Part shown: positions 22,521-33,640 of the stretch, one piece after another | How positions within the stretch are numbered: position 1 is the stretch's first letter | Layout: the number at the start of each line of letters is the position of its first letter | Origin: Capsicum annuum | Taxonomy: Eukaryota > Streptophyta > Magnoliopsida > Solanales > Solanaceae | Length of the DNA: 64,000 nucleotides | Assembly: GCF_002878395.1 (NCBI RefSeq) | Contig: NC_061118.1 | Span: forward strand, 90,736,360-90,800,359 | Direction: 5' to 3' | Made by a program: the position numbers and the translations under genes | Notes under the pieces: generated by a model | What the model saw: only the letters and a program-made list of their open reading frames with translations | Told to the model about the DNA's origin: nothing | Database searches by the model: none

Positions 22521-23440
22521 AGGCTTCTATTGATGAAACACCAAAGCTAGAGCTTATGCCTCTTCCTTCTCATTCAAAATATGCTTTCCTGGGTGATGAT
22601 GATACTTTTTCTATGATTTTGTCTACAGATTTATTAGATGTGCAGGTATGAGAGGATTTGACAGTGTTAAAGAGAAAGAAGAAATCAATTGGATGGCAGA
22701 TGTCAGATATCTCAGGAATTAATCCTTCTTTTTATATACATAAAATATATATGGAAGAGGGATACAGAGAAAGTGTCCAAACTAGCAAAGACTGAATCCT
22801 GTAATGAAAGAAGTGGTCATAAAAAAAGTTATTAAATGGCTTGATGTTGGGATAGTCTATCCCATATTCGATAGAAAATGGATCAGACCGGTGCATTGTG
22901 TTCCAATGAAAGGAGGGATAACTGTTGTGACTAATGAAGATAATGAACTAATTCCAACTCTTACAGTGACTGGGTGGAGGATCTGCATAGATTACAAAAA
23001 GTTGAATGATGCCACGAGGAAAGATCACTACCCCATTTTATTTATTGATCATATTTTGGATAGATTGGCAGGATAATAATATACTACTTTTTGGATAGGC
23101 ATTCATGGTATAAACAAATAATCATAGCACCAGAAGATCAGGAAAATACCACCTTCACCTGTCCTTATGGTACATATGCATTCTGACGCATGCCTTTTGG
23201 TCTTTACAATGCACCAGCAACTTTTCATAGATGCATGATGGCTATCTTCTATGATATAATGGAAGACATTGTTGAGGTATTTATGGATGACTTTTCCATT
23301 TTTGGTAATCCATTTGATATGTGCTTGTAGAACTTGGATAGGGGTTTGGCATACTGTAAAGAAAACAGCCTTATATTAAACTAGTAGAAGTGCCACTTTT
23401 TGGTCAAGGAAGTAGAAGTGCCACTTAAGTACTACCTATT
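22521..23440 (+). pseudogene. Reverse transcriptase, truncated (element C)
   Basis: RT on the plus strand. The bridge LELMPLPSHSKYAFLG is at about 22545-22590. The open segment 22804-23076 carries KWIRPVHCVPMKGG and GWRICIDYKKLNDATRKDHY, the classical early RT blocks. Next come TFTCPYGTYAF and PFGLYNAPATF near 23150-23220, and the catalytic box FMDD at 23280-23291 (VEVFMDDFSIFG), with both aspartates kept. Stops occur at 22520, 23077 and elsewhere. The domain breaks off at about 23400-23440, so RNase H and integrase are missing, consistent with an internal deletion that joins RT to the 3' UTR. Confidence 0.85.
23384..23425 (+). repeat. 14-bp direct repeat at RT deletion junction
   Basis: GTAGAAGTGCCACT occurs at 23384-23397 and again at 23412-23425. 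The first copy belongs to RT (the KCHFLVKE region). The second lies where RT wording ends and the noncoding 3' region begins, which suits a filler or slippage event at the deletion breakpoint. Confidence 0.55.
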
Positions 23441-24095
23441 AGGTTTGGATATTGACATGTGTGGTGGTTGAGAGTGTGGAATAAAAAGAATTAAGAGAGT
23501 TAGAGTTAAAGTAAAATAAAAAGGGAAGACAGTTGAGGAAGAGAATTAGTTGTTAATTGGGTAATTTAATGTTCATGTGATATACTAAAGCGCTTAGGGA
23601 GATTAGCCACTATTTTCCTAAATAGTTTCTACCCGTCCCTTAGCTTATATTACAACCATGAAAGACCTAGTTGATCCTTAATCCCAATATTCGACTATTA
23701 GTGGAGTAGTACACTAAGGGCAAGCTTATGGTTCATCATCTATCATGTATGAATTCTTTATGAGAGTAAGTGAATTTGTTTTAATATACCCATTATGATC
23801 ACATATTGCAAGATTATAAGTTAACATAGGTAATTTTTTAATTGTGAGGGTGCATGTGGATGAGAGTTAGGTGATTTATAGTATTACTGGTTGAAAAACT
23901 TGCATAAGTTTCCCAACAAGATAGGAGTTCACTTTGGAGTCTAGGACCTTTAAAAAGACTGATCCCATGTTTTTAGAATTGAATTGATGTGTGCCTAACT
24001 CTGATGTGTTGTATGGATTGTGGTGTGAATCTTAATGGGGTATAGTAATTTCTTAAGATTGTTCGAGGACGAACAAGGTTCTAAGTGTGGGGAGG
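23441..24095 (+). other. 3' UTR and polypurine tract of element C
   Basis: About 650 bp of noncoding sequence, related in places to the 3' UTR of element D (ATTCTTTATGAGAGTAAGTG at 23753 against ATTCATTATGAGAGTAAGAA near 34656). It ends with TTGTTCGAGGACGAACAAGG and the polypurine tract AAGTGTGGGGAGG at 24083-24095, which primes plus-strand DNA synthesis in such elements. Confidence 0.7.
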
Positions 24096-24440
24096 TGATC
24101 TTGGGCGTATTTTTACGTCCAAGTACTAAGAATTACCCATAATAGGACTTGTTCTATACACTAAAATTCTTTACCCATAATAGAACTTGTTCTATACACT
24201 AAAATTCTTTGTTCCTATTGTGCTTGAGCTATAATTGCATACCTTATCTAATGGACATTATTAGTTATGCAAGGCTAAATTATGATGAAATTGGACATAA
24301 TTGGATGTATTAACATGAAGCTAAAGATGATGGAAGCTTCGGGAGTGATTTTTTGAGCACAAGGATAATAGAATTGAGCTCAAAGAGCATAGAACTAAAG
24401 TCAGGAGCAAAGAAATAGGCCATGAGATGGAAGGAACAAA
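24096..24440 (+). mobile_element. Start of the 3' LTR of element C
   Basis: The LTR begins TGATCTTGGGCG directly after the polypurine tract. It includes two exact-looking 38-bp units (24133-24170 and 24171-24208). The U3 continues to roughly 24440-24480, after which wording changes to that of a minus-strand 3' UTR, so the LTR is truncated. The right limit is approximate. Confidence 0.6.
24133..24208 (+). repeat. Two 38-bp tandem units at LTR start (element C)
   Basis: Units start TTACCCATAATAG at 24133 and 24171 and contain ACTTGTTCTATACAC; they differ at about one position. The duplication lies 37 bp into the LTR and is young relative to the surrounding decay. Confidence 0.75.
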
Positions 24441-24449
24441 AATTAAAGG

Positions 24450-25260
24450 CTCCGCATTGCGAATCCTAGTCCCTTCTTTTTCTACCACACCGAGCCTTAC
24501 AATGTTTCTCTTATTTTATACTTCGTCATACCCACTTTATATTATGCACCCCTACGATAGCCACCCTCAACTTAGGGGATTTGCCAGAGTTGAGATGCAC
24601 ATTGTCTAAGGAGGACCAAGGCCAAAACAGGTTTATTGGAACACAAATGGGAAGGTCATTTAGGCTAAAAGTGGACTAATATCAAAAACGACCTCTGATC
24701 CTTTCCTTACAAACTATGCAACAACCTATTCAAGATTAACCGAGCAAGTTCGGAATTTAACACACAAAGGAAACTTGGTAGCATCTCTCACACACATGGC
24801 ATAGAGTTACATCACAAGCTACTACCTGTACGGTTTATGCACAAGTTAGAAATAATTATCATGTCCCTAATCTAATGTCATAACAAGATCCACAATGTTC
24901 ATACATATAAGCATTCACACAATTCTAAAAACACAAATTTTAAAGGGGTATCATTTTTCTCAAAATCAATCAAAAAAACATGACAACTGCCCTAAATACT
25001 TAAAATCACCTAATTCCATAAAACAAACACAAAACAAAACAAAAAACATCATGACACAAATTTTAACCTAGACATGTCAGTTCTAGAACCATATTTCAGC
25101 CGACAGGAAAACAAGTACGACAATAAAAACCCGCGACATATATTCTATACCCCACACCCAACTAAAAACTGTACACTATCACCACTGCACTAAAAAATAA
25201 AAATCAAGGGAATAAGTAACATACCTAGGATGCACTAGGCACCCGTGTCATAATCGCCCT
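24450..25260 (-). other. 3' UTR of env-position ORF (element B family)
   Basis: Minus-strand noncoding stretch downstream of the env-position ORF. Near 24570-24615 the minus strand reads GACAATGTGCATCTCAACTC and TAAGTTGAGGGTGGC, the 'GGGGACAATGT...AAGTTGGGGG' type purine-rich motif that follows this ORF in Athila-like elements. No LTR start of this element was recognised further left. The plus-strand frame at 24427-24609 is considered a shadow. Confidence 0.45.
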
Positions 25261-27400
25261 TATATGAGGGTATCTAGAGTGGCAAAGGTGGTGGTGGTGG
25301 TAGTGCACTAATAGAAAATGTGCTCATTGCTAGCTCCCCCTCTCGGCCTTTCTTGGCCCCAACTATGGGAATGTCTCATCATGATCAGTGAATAAGTTAA
25401 ATTTCCTGGGCCAAGTCATAGGTGTTGGCTGAAAAAATAGAGGCACAACTAGAGACATGGCTGATATATGGATCTCAATGGGAAAGCATAACTCTACTCT
25501 AAGTACATCCACCTCCTCCCAAATAACTCCTAGATCCGGTGTCTCAATATTGCTGAACTGGGATGATATTCGACCCTCAAAAGTGTCTATGCATGCACGT
25601 AACTCAGCTCATAGCTCTCATATAGCATCCCAGTGTGCATACTCCAATCTAGTCTCAATCGTCTCTAGTGTAGTCTGGACCCATGGCCAGATCTATCCAT
25701 ATAAAGTCGTCATCTCAGTCTCAATATTCTATAGCCGAGTGTCGGTGACTCTCTGAATATCCACCAAGCTCTGCAAAAACTCATGTACAACTAACATTAT
25801 ACCTAATGTAGTAGCTAAAGTGAATAGCGAGGGGGCACTGAAGATGCACCCACCGGCTCTAAAGTAGAAGTCGGGCCTGATATACATATAGTTAGGGTCC
25901 CCTCACCCTATGTACTCAACTCAAGGGCCTCTCTCTACTCCCCCATATCATAATTAATACTAACTCCCAATACGTCTCCTTATGTAGAAATAAGATCTAT
26001 GGGGACTGATGGACTCTCGGACGGGGTCAGAGGCACTATAGTGGGTGTACGAGGTCTTCTGGAAAGGTCCGAGTGTGTCGTATCCTTTATCGTCTTAGTT
26101 TATGCCATAGACATCACCTCTACTCTCTTATATATACCTGGTACCTCATCTCTAGACAAGACATGGGAATGGCAGAGTCGCGGTCTCACGAAAAACTCTC
26201 ATAAAGCTCATATGGAAAAATAGTTGCAAAGTCAATATTGTATCCATCCATCATGCTTGCGGTTAGTACAGCTCCATCCCAAGTCAACACATTGTCTGTA
26301 GTAGTTGGACACAATCTATATCGAACAAGCAGCCACCACAACTTTACGAAAAAGTCAATGCCATCTTCTTAATCATACTATGACCTTCGATTAAAAGGGT
26401 ATTATCTCCAAGAGGTGAAATATAGCTAGCGATCCATCTTACCATCTCAACTTTCTCACTCTGGTACTATGCATTATGCATAATGTGTCTGTCTCGTGCA
26501 ACTCTCAATCTATAATCACACTCTACTGTGGATGTTAGAGCAATATATTTGGCCCGAATAGAACTCGGTGGATGGACACCCCTAAAATGTCTACCATAAC
26601 CCCTCACATAAGAGTCTGCTCAAACTGGGGCTGCTCAACATACCTCATAAGACCCCTATGCCTGGGTGCAGTCAAAGTTACTGTGGCATGGTATGAGGCA
26701 TAGAATTCCTGTACCAATGTCAAGCTGTAAGAACCTAGGGGTCGAGTCATCCACCCCAACTGATAAAGCTCAAAGCTAACTTGCAACTGTGGTGCTCTGG
26801 TTGACCTAGACATCTCTGTAATGTGTTACTTATATATAGCCCTCTTAGGTTGGTCGGTCTCGGTAATATGGTCCACCTTAAAAATGGTTTGAAAACCCTC
26901 CGCTCACCATCTTGGGTTTACCTCATCAATAGGCTCCTTCGAGATATGCGTGGGGTTGAACGTCTTATCATACTGAGTTTGTGGCTCTGTATCCAAAACT
27001 TGCACCTGGTGTGAACACTATTTTGTACCCTTCTCAGAATACGGTACAACTGATGGTGACTCAGGGATTGGTGTCTCAGACTCATACTTATCCTATGACC
27101 ACTCCTCAGACTAGGGGTCTTGAGCATCTACCTTTGGTGTTGTCTCAGACTCTACCTCCTTCTCATCATCATCATCACCACCCTCAACACGATGGGAAGA
27201 ATGTGGTAGTGATTTCTCTGCATATTTTACACCTAAGTTTGTCATAATAATAGCCTCAATTGCACCCTTCTTCTATCCCCTAGTCACTGGCCCTGTCACT
27301 CTGGCCTACTCTTCTTTTAAGCTACTACTCTCAAAAGAGTTATGCCGTCGCCTAGAAGGTGCAATCTTCTTCTTCAAGGCCTTGGTTTCTATGTGTACCT
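25260..27400 (-). pseudogene. Env-position ORF (element B family), broken
   Basis: Minus-strand coding of about 2.1 kb with many frameshifts. The N-terminal part (27400-26830) is basic (KKKIAPSRRR-like), then acidic (EGGDDDDEKEVESE near 27160). The open piece 26813-26604 has LGWMTRPLGSYSLTLVQEFY, the core of the 'putative plant transposon protein' domain, followed by VTLTAPRHRG. Further pieces near 26450-26580 (SSIRAKYIALTSTVECDYRL) and 25450-25600 (a C-terminal coiled-coil-like part) complete the usual layout. Function unknown; no membrane segment seen. The plus-strand frames at 25457-25756, 25999-26223 and 26981-27247 are shadows. Confidence 0.65.
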
Positions 27401-28440
27401 TAAAAATTAAGTGTTACCATCCGTAAGATAAAGGGAGTGCAAAACTTGAAGAAAAACTCAAAATTTGAAAACTTCAAAATTTTCCTCACTTTTGGAATCC
27501 TTATAACTTGTATTCAGTCCCAACAAGTCAAATATGCAGACATTCAACAGGAATCAACTTTTCAATACAAACAATCATTTGAAACATGTGGTATTCCTCT
27601 ACCTCTTTAAATTCAACTTCAGATTAGGGCATGATTTTAATGTTTAATTAGAGAGCAATGCCCCACATTAAGATTTTAGTCTAATTCAAGGCTCTTACAT
27701 ATATGCATGATAGTTTCCATATATTTTGCATGAAAATAAACATACCAACTTTTTTATTTTAAGTTTAGCACAAGATACTACTATTAGGAGCCAAGAATAT
27801 TACCCTTTATGATAAGTTGGTATCAAGAACTTATACCCTTTTTGGTTTTTATCAAGTACAAGGAATTGGGGTAGTTTGAATTTTAAGAGGGAAGTGGGAA
27901 TTTTGAAGATTTATAAGTTAAAAATGATTTGAAGAATCTAAATAGCATAGGGGCTTAGTTTAAGGTTTATTTAAGCTTGAGTGGCCCAAAATTTTGAACA
28001 AAAGTGGGCCCAAAATTTTCCCACTTACGGCACCCACATACGGGTCGGTCGTATGTGGCACATATGGTCCGTATGTGCCAAACGTATGTGGGCCTAAATT
28101 TTTGTCCAAATTCCATACTCTCTACACTTTGTACTTTGATACTTACTTTGGTACTTACGAGGTCGTAAGTGCTATTTACAACCCTTTAAATAAGTTCATA
28201 TATTAAGGTCCAAAAATTACCCCAAAATTCTTAAAATTCCATCTTTTCAGTTAATGCACAACTTACCTGGCCCATGTGGGACTTATGACCTTGTTGAATT
28301 GGTCCCCAAGTCCCCTTACCTAGAAGATTATGAATCGACCAATTTTTATTGCATTCCTGGTCAGTCCTTATTATATTTTATCTACAAAAATAAAAAACAA
28401 ATGTGAATACTAAAATAGTGGGTTACCACCCACCCAGCGA
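27400..28440 (-). promoter_or_regulatory. Promoter-like region before env-position ORF (element B)
   Basis: Noncoding kilobase between protease remnants and the env-position ORF. Reading leftwards: words at 28170-27990 (CACATACG, GTATGTGGCACATATGG, CCGTATGTGCC), a TATAA-like box at 27909-27915, then a pyrimidine-rich leader near 27830-27900. The same words occur in U3 of this element's LTR at 31750-32060 (ACCACATACGGACCATATGT). Splice sites were not resolved. The plus-strand frame 27994-28206 is made of these words and is rejected as a gene. Confidence 0.45.
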
Positions 28441-28446
28441 CACGAC

Positions 28447-29035
28447 ATGGATATGTTGGTTACTCAGAATTCACCAATAAGCCTATGGGTTTCCTTCCAT
28501 GCAACACTTTATTTAATATTACGACGATGTGGGAATCTTTACTATTCAAAATTTGTCAATGTATCCAAAGAAATACCCTCCAAGATCATCAATACAATGG
28601 TTAATCAACACAATCCTCATGTCGGTAGGATGTTTCATAGTTCGTCGGACATTGAAGGTGACTTCTTCGTTATTGAATCTGAACCTGAGCTCCCCCTTTT
28701 CCATATTAACCATAACTCTACTCGTGGCCATGAACGGTTTTTCCAATATGATAGGTATCTCGAAGTCAACCTTACAAAATACTCTGTCAAAAAAATAAAG
28801 TTATCAACTTTTATCAACACATCAAATAAAATGCCCATAGATTTCTTTACAGTGCAGTCAACCATCAATAATCATATAGTAGTCAGCTCTAGAGGGCTCA
28901 AGCCCAACTGCTTGAATACAGCCCGCAGCATCAAATCAATGTTGGATCCCAAGTCATATAGTGAACTGGAGAATCTGGATGTCCCAATAGTATATGGTAT
29001 TATGAATGTACCGAGATCACTCTTTTCCTAGGCCA
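28447..29035 (-). pseudogene. Aspartic protease (element B)
   Basis: Minus-strand protease in two frames. 28868-28635 has DCTVKKSMGILFDVLIKVDN and FIFLTEYFV; 28746-28546 then has MEKPFMATSRVMVNMEKGEL and KFRF-like FRFNNEEVTFNVRRTM, the conserved end of the domain. Upstream, 29030-28870 carries the decayed active-site part (a minus-strand reading of the YDLGSNIDLMLRAV type with LGL following). A frameshift lies near 28740-28760. The long plus-strand frame 28447-29031 (194 codons) is the antisense shadow of this domain. Confidence 0.75.
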
Positions 29036-29469
29036 GAGACTTAAAAGTGACTGCGCTGCAATGGTACAATCCACCACCATCCTCAAAACTAAAAGTTTGC
29101 TTCTTTGTCACTAATTCTTTCATGAACCTAGCATATCTAGGCCTCTGCTCCAATACCTCAAGGAGAGAGATGTTCAATCTCAAATCTTTTAGCATCTTAA
29201 TATATCTTTTGAACTTTCCTTTTTCTTTCTTCTATTTTAGTCTTTGAGAAAAAGGTGGGGGAGGTCATGGAATTTAATTCACTATGGGCTAATCGACTCT
29301 TTCCTTACCTTTATACTCACCAATACTAGCATTAATATTTGTTGCCTTTCTGACTCCATGGAAGGTATCTCAACACTTATAGTATTATCTTTCTTCGGCA
29401 CCTCAGTAGTAGGTTATGGGGGATCAGTAGTAGATAAACCACTTTGAGTGGTGATAGCAAAACAGTGAC

Positions 29470-30640
29470 CATTATTCTCCGAATTTTGAACCTTGTTATT
29501 CAGAAGGGTACCCGACTGCCTCTGATTTAACATAGCAGACATCTGCCCAAGATGTGTCTCTAATTTTTTAATTGCAATAGCATGAGATTCAACTTTTTGT
29601 GTTAAACCTGAGATATCAACCTTAATTACCTCAAGGCTAGCCTCCTAACTCTCTTGCCTCTTTACCATCTTGGTCAAGATTACTTCCATTCTCAATTTGG
29701 TATCTCAGTTGCTCGGTGTAATATACTTGTCTCCCTTCTCCTTGTAGTCATCTTTTTGTCTCATGTCACCAGCATGCTCCATATTTTAATCTCTGTATCT
29801 ATCACCATAATAGTTTCAATATTTGTTTCCTTACCATCTGACTTGAAAATCTACTAACTCTCAATCAAGATACTTAGCCTCCTCCTCTAAGTCTTACTCA
29901 TAAGCTTTAGAGGCAAAACCCCGTGCATCTACTGCATTCACCTTTTTGGAGTTTACTATTGTAAATTGCTTAGTTAGCAACAAATATCAATCCCCGTTGT
30001 GTAATATCTTGTGCCACAAACTCATCAAATGTCCTCTAGTCATTGAAAGCTCAATGGCATAAGTGCTTACACACCTCTCAGCCTCCAGTGTATGCCACCC
30101 TAAGTTAGTAAAAGAGATCTAGTCTAGAACCTCGAAGCTTCTTCTCAGCATAATCTCATAAACGTTCCTCCAGTAATTATATCTATCATGGCACCAGAAC
30201 TGATGTTCAGGGATCTATAAGATATCTTTAATAAACTCATCCCTAGAATATAATGATTGGGCACCATGCTTAGCTTCTTCTTAAACTGGAACCAAGCCTC
30301 GTATATCGACTCTGAATAAAGTTGTCTTAAATTGTACATCTCATATTCAATCTGCAATATTCTGGCTAGAGAAAAGAATCATTTAAGAATTATTTGCGCA
30401 ACTCATTCCATGTGGTGATAGATCCTCTTAGAAGTTCTACCAACCATAAGGAATCTTCTTTAGTCAACAAGAAGGGGAACAACCTCAATCTGAGTGCCTC
30501 CTGGTCTACCCTCGAAATAGTATAAGAAGTGTAGATCCTAATAAAATTAATAAAGTACATATTTGCATCGCCATTGTACAATTAAGCTGTAATAGTCTAT
30601 CTGGGTTAGGATCTAATGGAAGTAAGGAATTACCTTGACT
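29470..30640 (-). pseudogene. Gag (element B), broken
   Basis: Gag remnants on the minus strand in the same order as in element A. 30581-30390 has VDQEALRLRLFPFLLTKEDS and LLRGSITTWNELR. 30357-30145 has YNLRQLYSESIYEAWFQFKK and KLSMVPNHYI. Around 29700-29510 a decayed C-terminal segment reads VESHAIAIKKLETHLGQMSA then LNQRQSGTL. Stops and frameshifts occur between each piece. The PBS lies about 95 bp upstream of the first piece. Plus-strand frames at 29047-29247, 29244-29447 and 29654-29857 are shadows. Confidence 0.75.
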
Positions 30641-30734
30641 CCTTGTGATAGGTATACACCAGTGCATACCTAGCTAAGAATAGAAAAATAAAGACCTGAA
30701 AACTCAAATAAACTTCAACCAACAACTACACCGT

Positions 30735-30754
30735 CTTCCCTGGCAACGACGCCA
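30735..30754 (-). other. Primer-binding site, tRNA-Asp (element B)
   Basis: The minus strand reads TGGCGTCGTTGCCAGGGAAG, two changes within the first 18 bases from the complement of the plant tRNA-Asp(GTC) 3' end. It directly follows the LTR end TGTTTATCAAAATTT and fixes the orientation of element B. Confidence 0.85.
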
Positions 30755-30759
30755 AAATT

Positions 30760-32215
30760 TTGATAAACACTCAACTACACCTCTAATTGAGTAAAAAGTG
30801 GTCATTGTCAAGTAAATTAACCCAAATAGGTTAGGTTCAAACCTACAGGGAAGACGTGGATGTATATCTCTAACTTACTGAACTCAACGGGAAGAAACTA
30901 AAAGTAAATAAGGGTTTTGTGGTTGTAATCTCGAACAAGTAGAAAATCTTAACTTTGATTGTAATCACTCGATGATGAACGCTAGGCTTGTGTTCCCCCT
31001 AGGTTCTAACTTAGTAGGCTTCTCGTATTCAACCCAACTCTTCAATTTTTGTACATATAGAATCTGGTAAGAGAGGTATCACCAACTGCCTCTCAGCATA
31101 CTTTGATGAATATTACTTATATCCTCTCGGTCTTAGAGTGTCTCCTTACTAACCCTTACCTTGGGCACCAGTTTCAACTATCTTCTCTCGGTCTCAAGTT
31201 GATTTGATTGAAATTAACCGTCTTAAGAATATAGTATAGATGAGCTTATTTTGGAAGTTAACTCCAAATCACTGTTGTGATCTCTTTTTCCCAATCGCTA
31301 CCTCCCTATTGATTTCATAGTAAATACAGGCTTAATCCTATCATTTGCAACCATTAAGAAAGTGATAAACTTATAGGAAACCACAATACGCGCAATAACA
31401 ATAATCAAGGTGGATTGAACACTCCCTCTACTTCGTTATTGAGCTAGGGTTCCCACAACCCTAGATAAGGAAATTAGCCGCTCGCATTTGTAATACGATC
31501 AATGGAATTCATAATGAAAAGTATTAAACAATATTACAATGATCAACATGTAAAACCCAAAGTCTAGAACTGAATTATCAACCAAAAACCAATACAAAGC
31601 AATCCAAAGTTAAAATTCAAATCTTGGAATCAAAAATATATTTGTAAGTGTTAAGAGTGCATAACCTAACTACAAAATGTCAAAAGGTTATACAGAAGAT
31701 ACAAATAAACCCTAAAAAAATCAAAACCCAAATGAAAAATAAAAATATAGGTCAGTGGCCACTCCCAAATGAAAAAGGAAAATATAGGTCGGTGGCCACA
31801 TACAAACTAAATATACCACATACGGACCATATGTGGTCCTAGGTAAGTGCCAAAACTTTTGTGTAGATCCTAAAACTCTATGGACTTGGACTTATATAAC
31901 ATACTTTGGTCACACACAGACCGTATGTGCTACATACAGACAATATGTACCCTTAGTAAGTGATAGAGTCTTCTTTTTCTTACTTCTAAGCCTCTAGACT
32001 TTAAGTTTGGAAATATATTTTGATCACCTACACCCGGTAAGTGGAACATACCCCCAGAATTGTCTCGGTAAGTAGTCAAAAATTTTAATTTTCATCCTTT
32101 TCTTTAGTTTAGCATCCAAAACCTGATTTCCTATAAAACATACCCAAAACACATTAAATCTCACAAAACAACCTAAGAAACTCAAATATTTTCATAGTTT
32201 TAAGCATCGAAAGTT
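30760..32215 (-). mobile_element. 5' LTR of Athila-like element B
   Basis: About 1.45 kb, from the PBS to near 32215, where homology to element D begins; the exact TG start was not fixed. It carries the usual late block (GGTTCAAACCTACAGGGAAG near 30830, GTGTTCCCCCTAGG near 30990), a TAGGGTTTAT-type transcription-start region near 31700 (minus strand), and U3 words at 31750-32060 (CACATACGGACC, AGACCGTATGTGC). It aligns to the two-part LTR of element A, which shows where that LTR was interrupted. The plus-strand frame 31648-31842 is not a gene. Confidence 0.65.
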
Positions 32216-32217
32216 CT

Positions 32218-32519
32218 ACAAATCTATAGCACAGCAATAGACCATCACATTCTCCACATATCATTCACTATACCATCACCTCAAAGAATATTTTATGTTG
32301 GTTCTATATATGTTCAATGGCAAAACTGATGGACCATCGACAAGGCTACATACCATTGACTTCATTGTCATTCAGCATCTAGGTCTGAGTTTGATTCTAT
32401 AAAGGTATAATGGTAGAATTGATGGGTCATTACCAAGGCTATGGACCATCAACTTTACCATACCTGGCACCTACTAACCTATTTAAGCATGACAATTTTA
32501 GGATGATCATAACTATGAG
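32218..32519 (+). promoter_or_regulatory. Intron-like word array before env-position ORF (element D)
   Basis: Closely related to 15860-16130 in element E: both contain CACCTCAAAGAAT, TTGGTTCT, GAGTTTGATTCTA and CCAAGGCTATGGACCAT in the same order. It carries the words GATGGACCATCGAC and GGACCATCAAC. It starts directly at the end of the LTR of element B, so the upstream half of this region is missing. Confidence 0.55.
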
Positions 32520-33640
32520 ATAAAGAGCCAAGCAACAAAATCATATACTTTGCTTCCATTCTCTTGTCTCATCAAGAGGTTGTGTGAACGAGCTCAAGTA
32601 CCAATCCTAGTAGGAAATGATGACTAGATTTTTTATGAAAAAAGCATGATATTAAGGAGTCCAAATATGAGACCAAGTTTAAACTAAGAGTGTACAAGCC
32701 AATGCCTTATATCCTTAGGTATATTAGTCAAGTCGTGGAACGGACACCTTCAGAAGTGTCAGAAGCTGCCATAAGTAGAGTGTTGGTCCAGAACACTGTT
32801 TTGGCAACTACTCAATCTAGCTTAGATGCCACTAGTTCCATACCTACAAGAGAAATAATTTACACAATAACTGCTGCAACAATTGATCTTGAATTTTTAC
32901 TGACACTGCAAAACTTCATGATATTGATTAAGTGATCACAGTGATTCAAGTTATAGATGAAGACATTTTCAAAAGAGTTTTAGTTAAGCCTTAAAAAGAC
33001 TATTGTTACAGCACTTGAGCTTTATGGTGGCCTTCACATTCAGATCGATGATATGATAACAAGGCTCAATGATCATCTTAAAGGAATGATAATTATTAAT
33101 ATGGCAAAACTTGTAGCTAAGTTGGATCAAGTCAAGGTGGATATTGTTGAACTTAAGAATAAAAACCAAATAGCATTCCTAATTTTGGATGTGGAGGAGT
33201 CGGAGGAGGATGGAATACTTGAATTAAGGAATAATCCTCTCAAAAATATGGGGAAAAGGCCACAGGATAAATTAAAGGACCCGAAAAAGACTAAAAACCA
33301 AAGAAATAAAAGAGGAAAAAAGAGATGAAGAAAGCTACAAATAATCCATTAAGAAAAGAAAGAAGAAAAAATAAGAAATAAGGGCTCATGATGTTGAAGC
33401 CTCCTCTAGTGTCCCAATAGGGGCATCTTGTGTTGCTGTATTGAGTGTAGAGTCTTCTACCCCATCAACTACTACATTGAGTGTTCTAGTTATTCTGGAT
33501 TCCACTATTAATAGTGTTACATCCACTCCATGTCATATGACACAAATGCCTAAAGCGCCATTAGTACGTTCTCACTCTAGCACTTTATCATTTCTGTACT
33601 GTTGCATTGGGGATAATGCATAGCTTTTTATAAGGGGTGG
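32520..33640 (+). pseudogene. Env-position ORF, C-terminal half (element D)
   Basis: Plus-strand remnant with shifted frames. Near 32550-32610 FSCLIKRLCERAQVP matches the end of the 'putative plant transposon protein' domain as seen in related elements. 32690-32935 is a serine/threonine-rich spacer. 33053-33328 encodes MITRLNDHLKGMIIINMAKL then LDQVKVDIVELKN, a coiled-coil-like end, followed by an acidic patch (VEESEEDG) and a very basic tail (KKTKNQRNKRGKKR). A final Ser/Thr-rich stretch (VESSTPSTTT) reaches 33623. Function unknown. It complements the N-terminal half in element E, 16 kb away. Confidence 0.6.

Noticed and set aside
26981..27247. Plus-strand frame with a run of histidines
   Set aside because: The histidine run is the antisense of the acidic DDDD stretch of the env-position ORF on the minus strand.
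28447..29031. Longest plus-strand open frame in the window (194 codons)
   Set aside because: It is the antisense of element B protease; the minus strand carries conserved protease wording in two frames.
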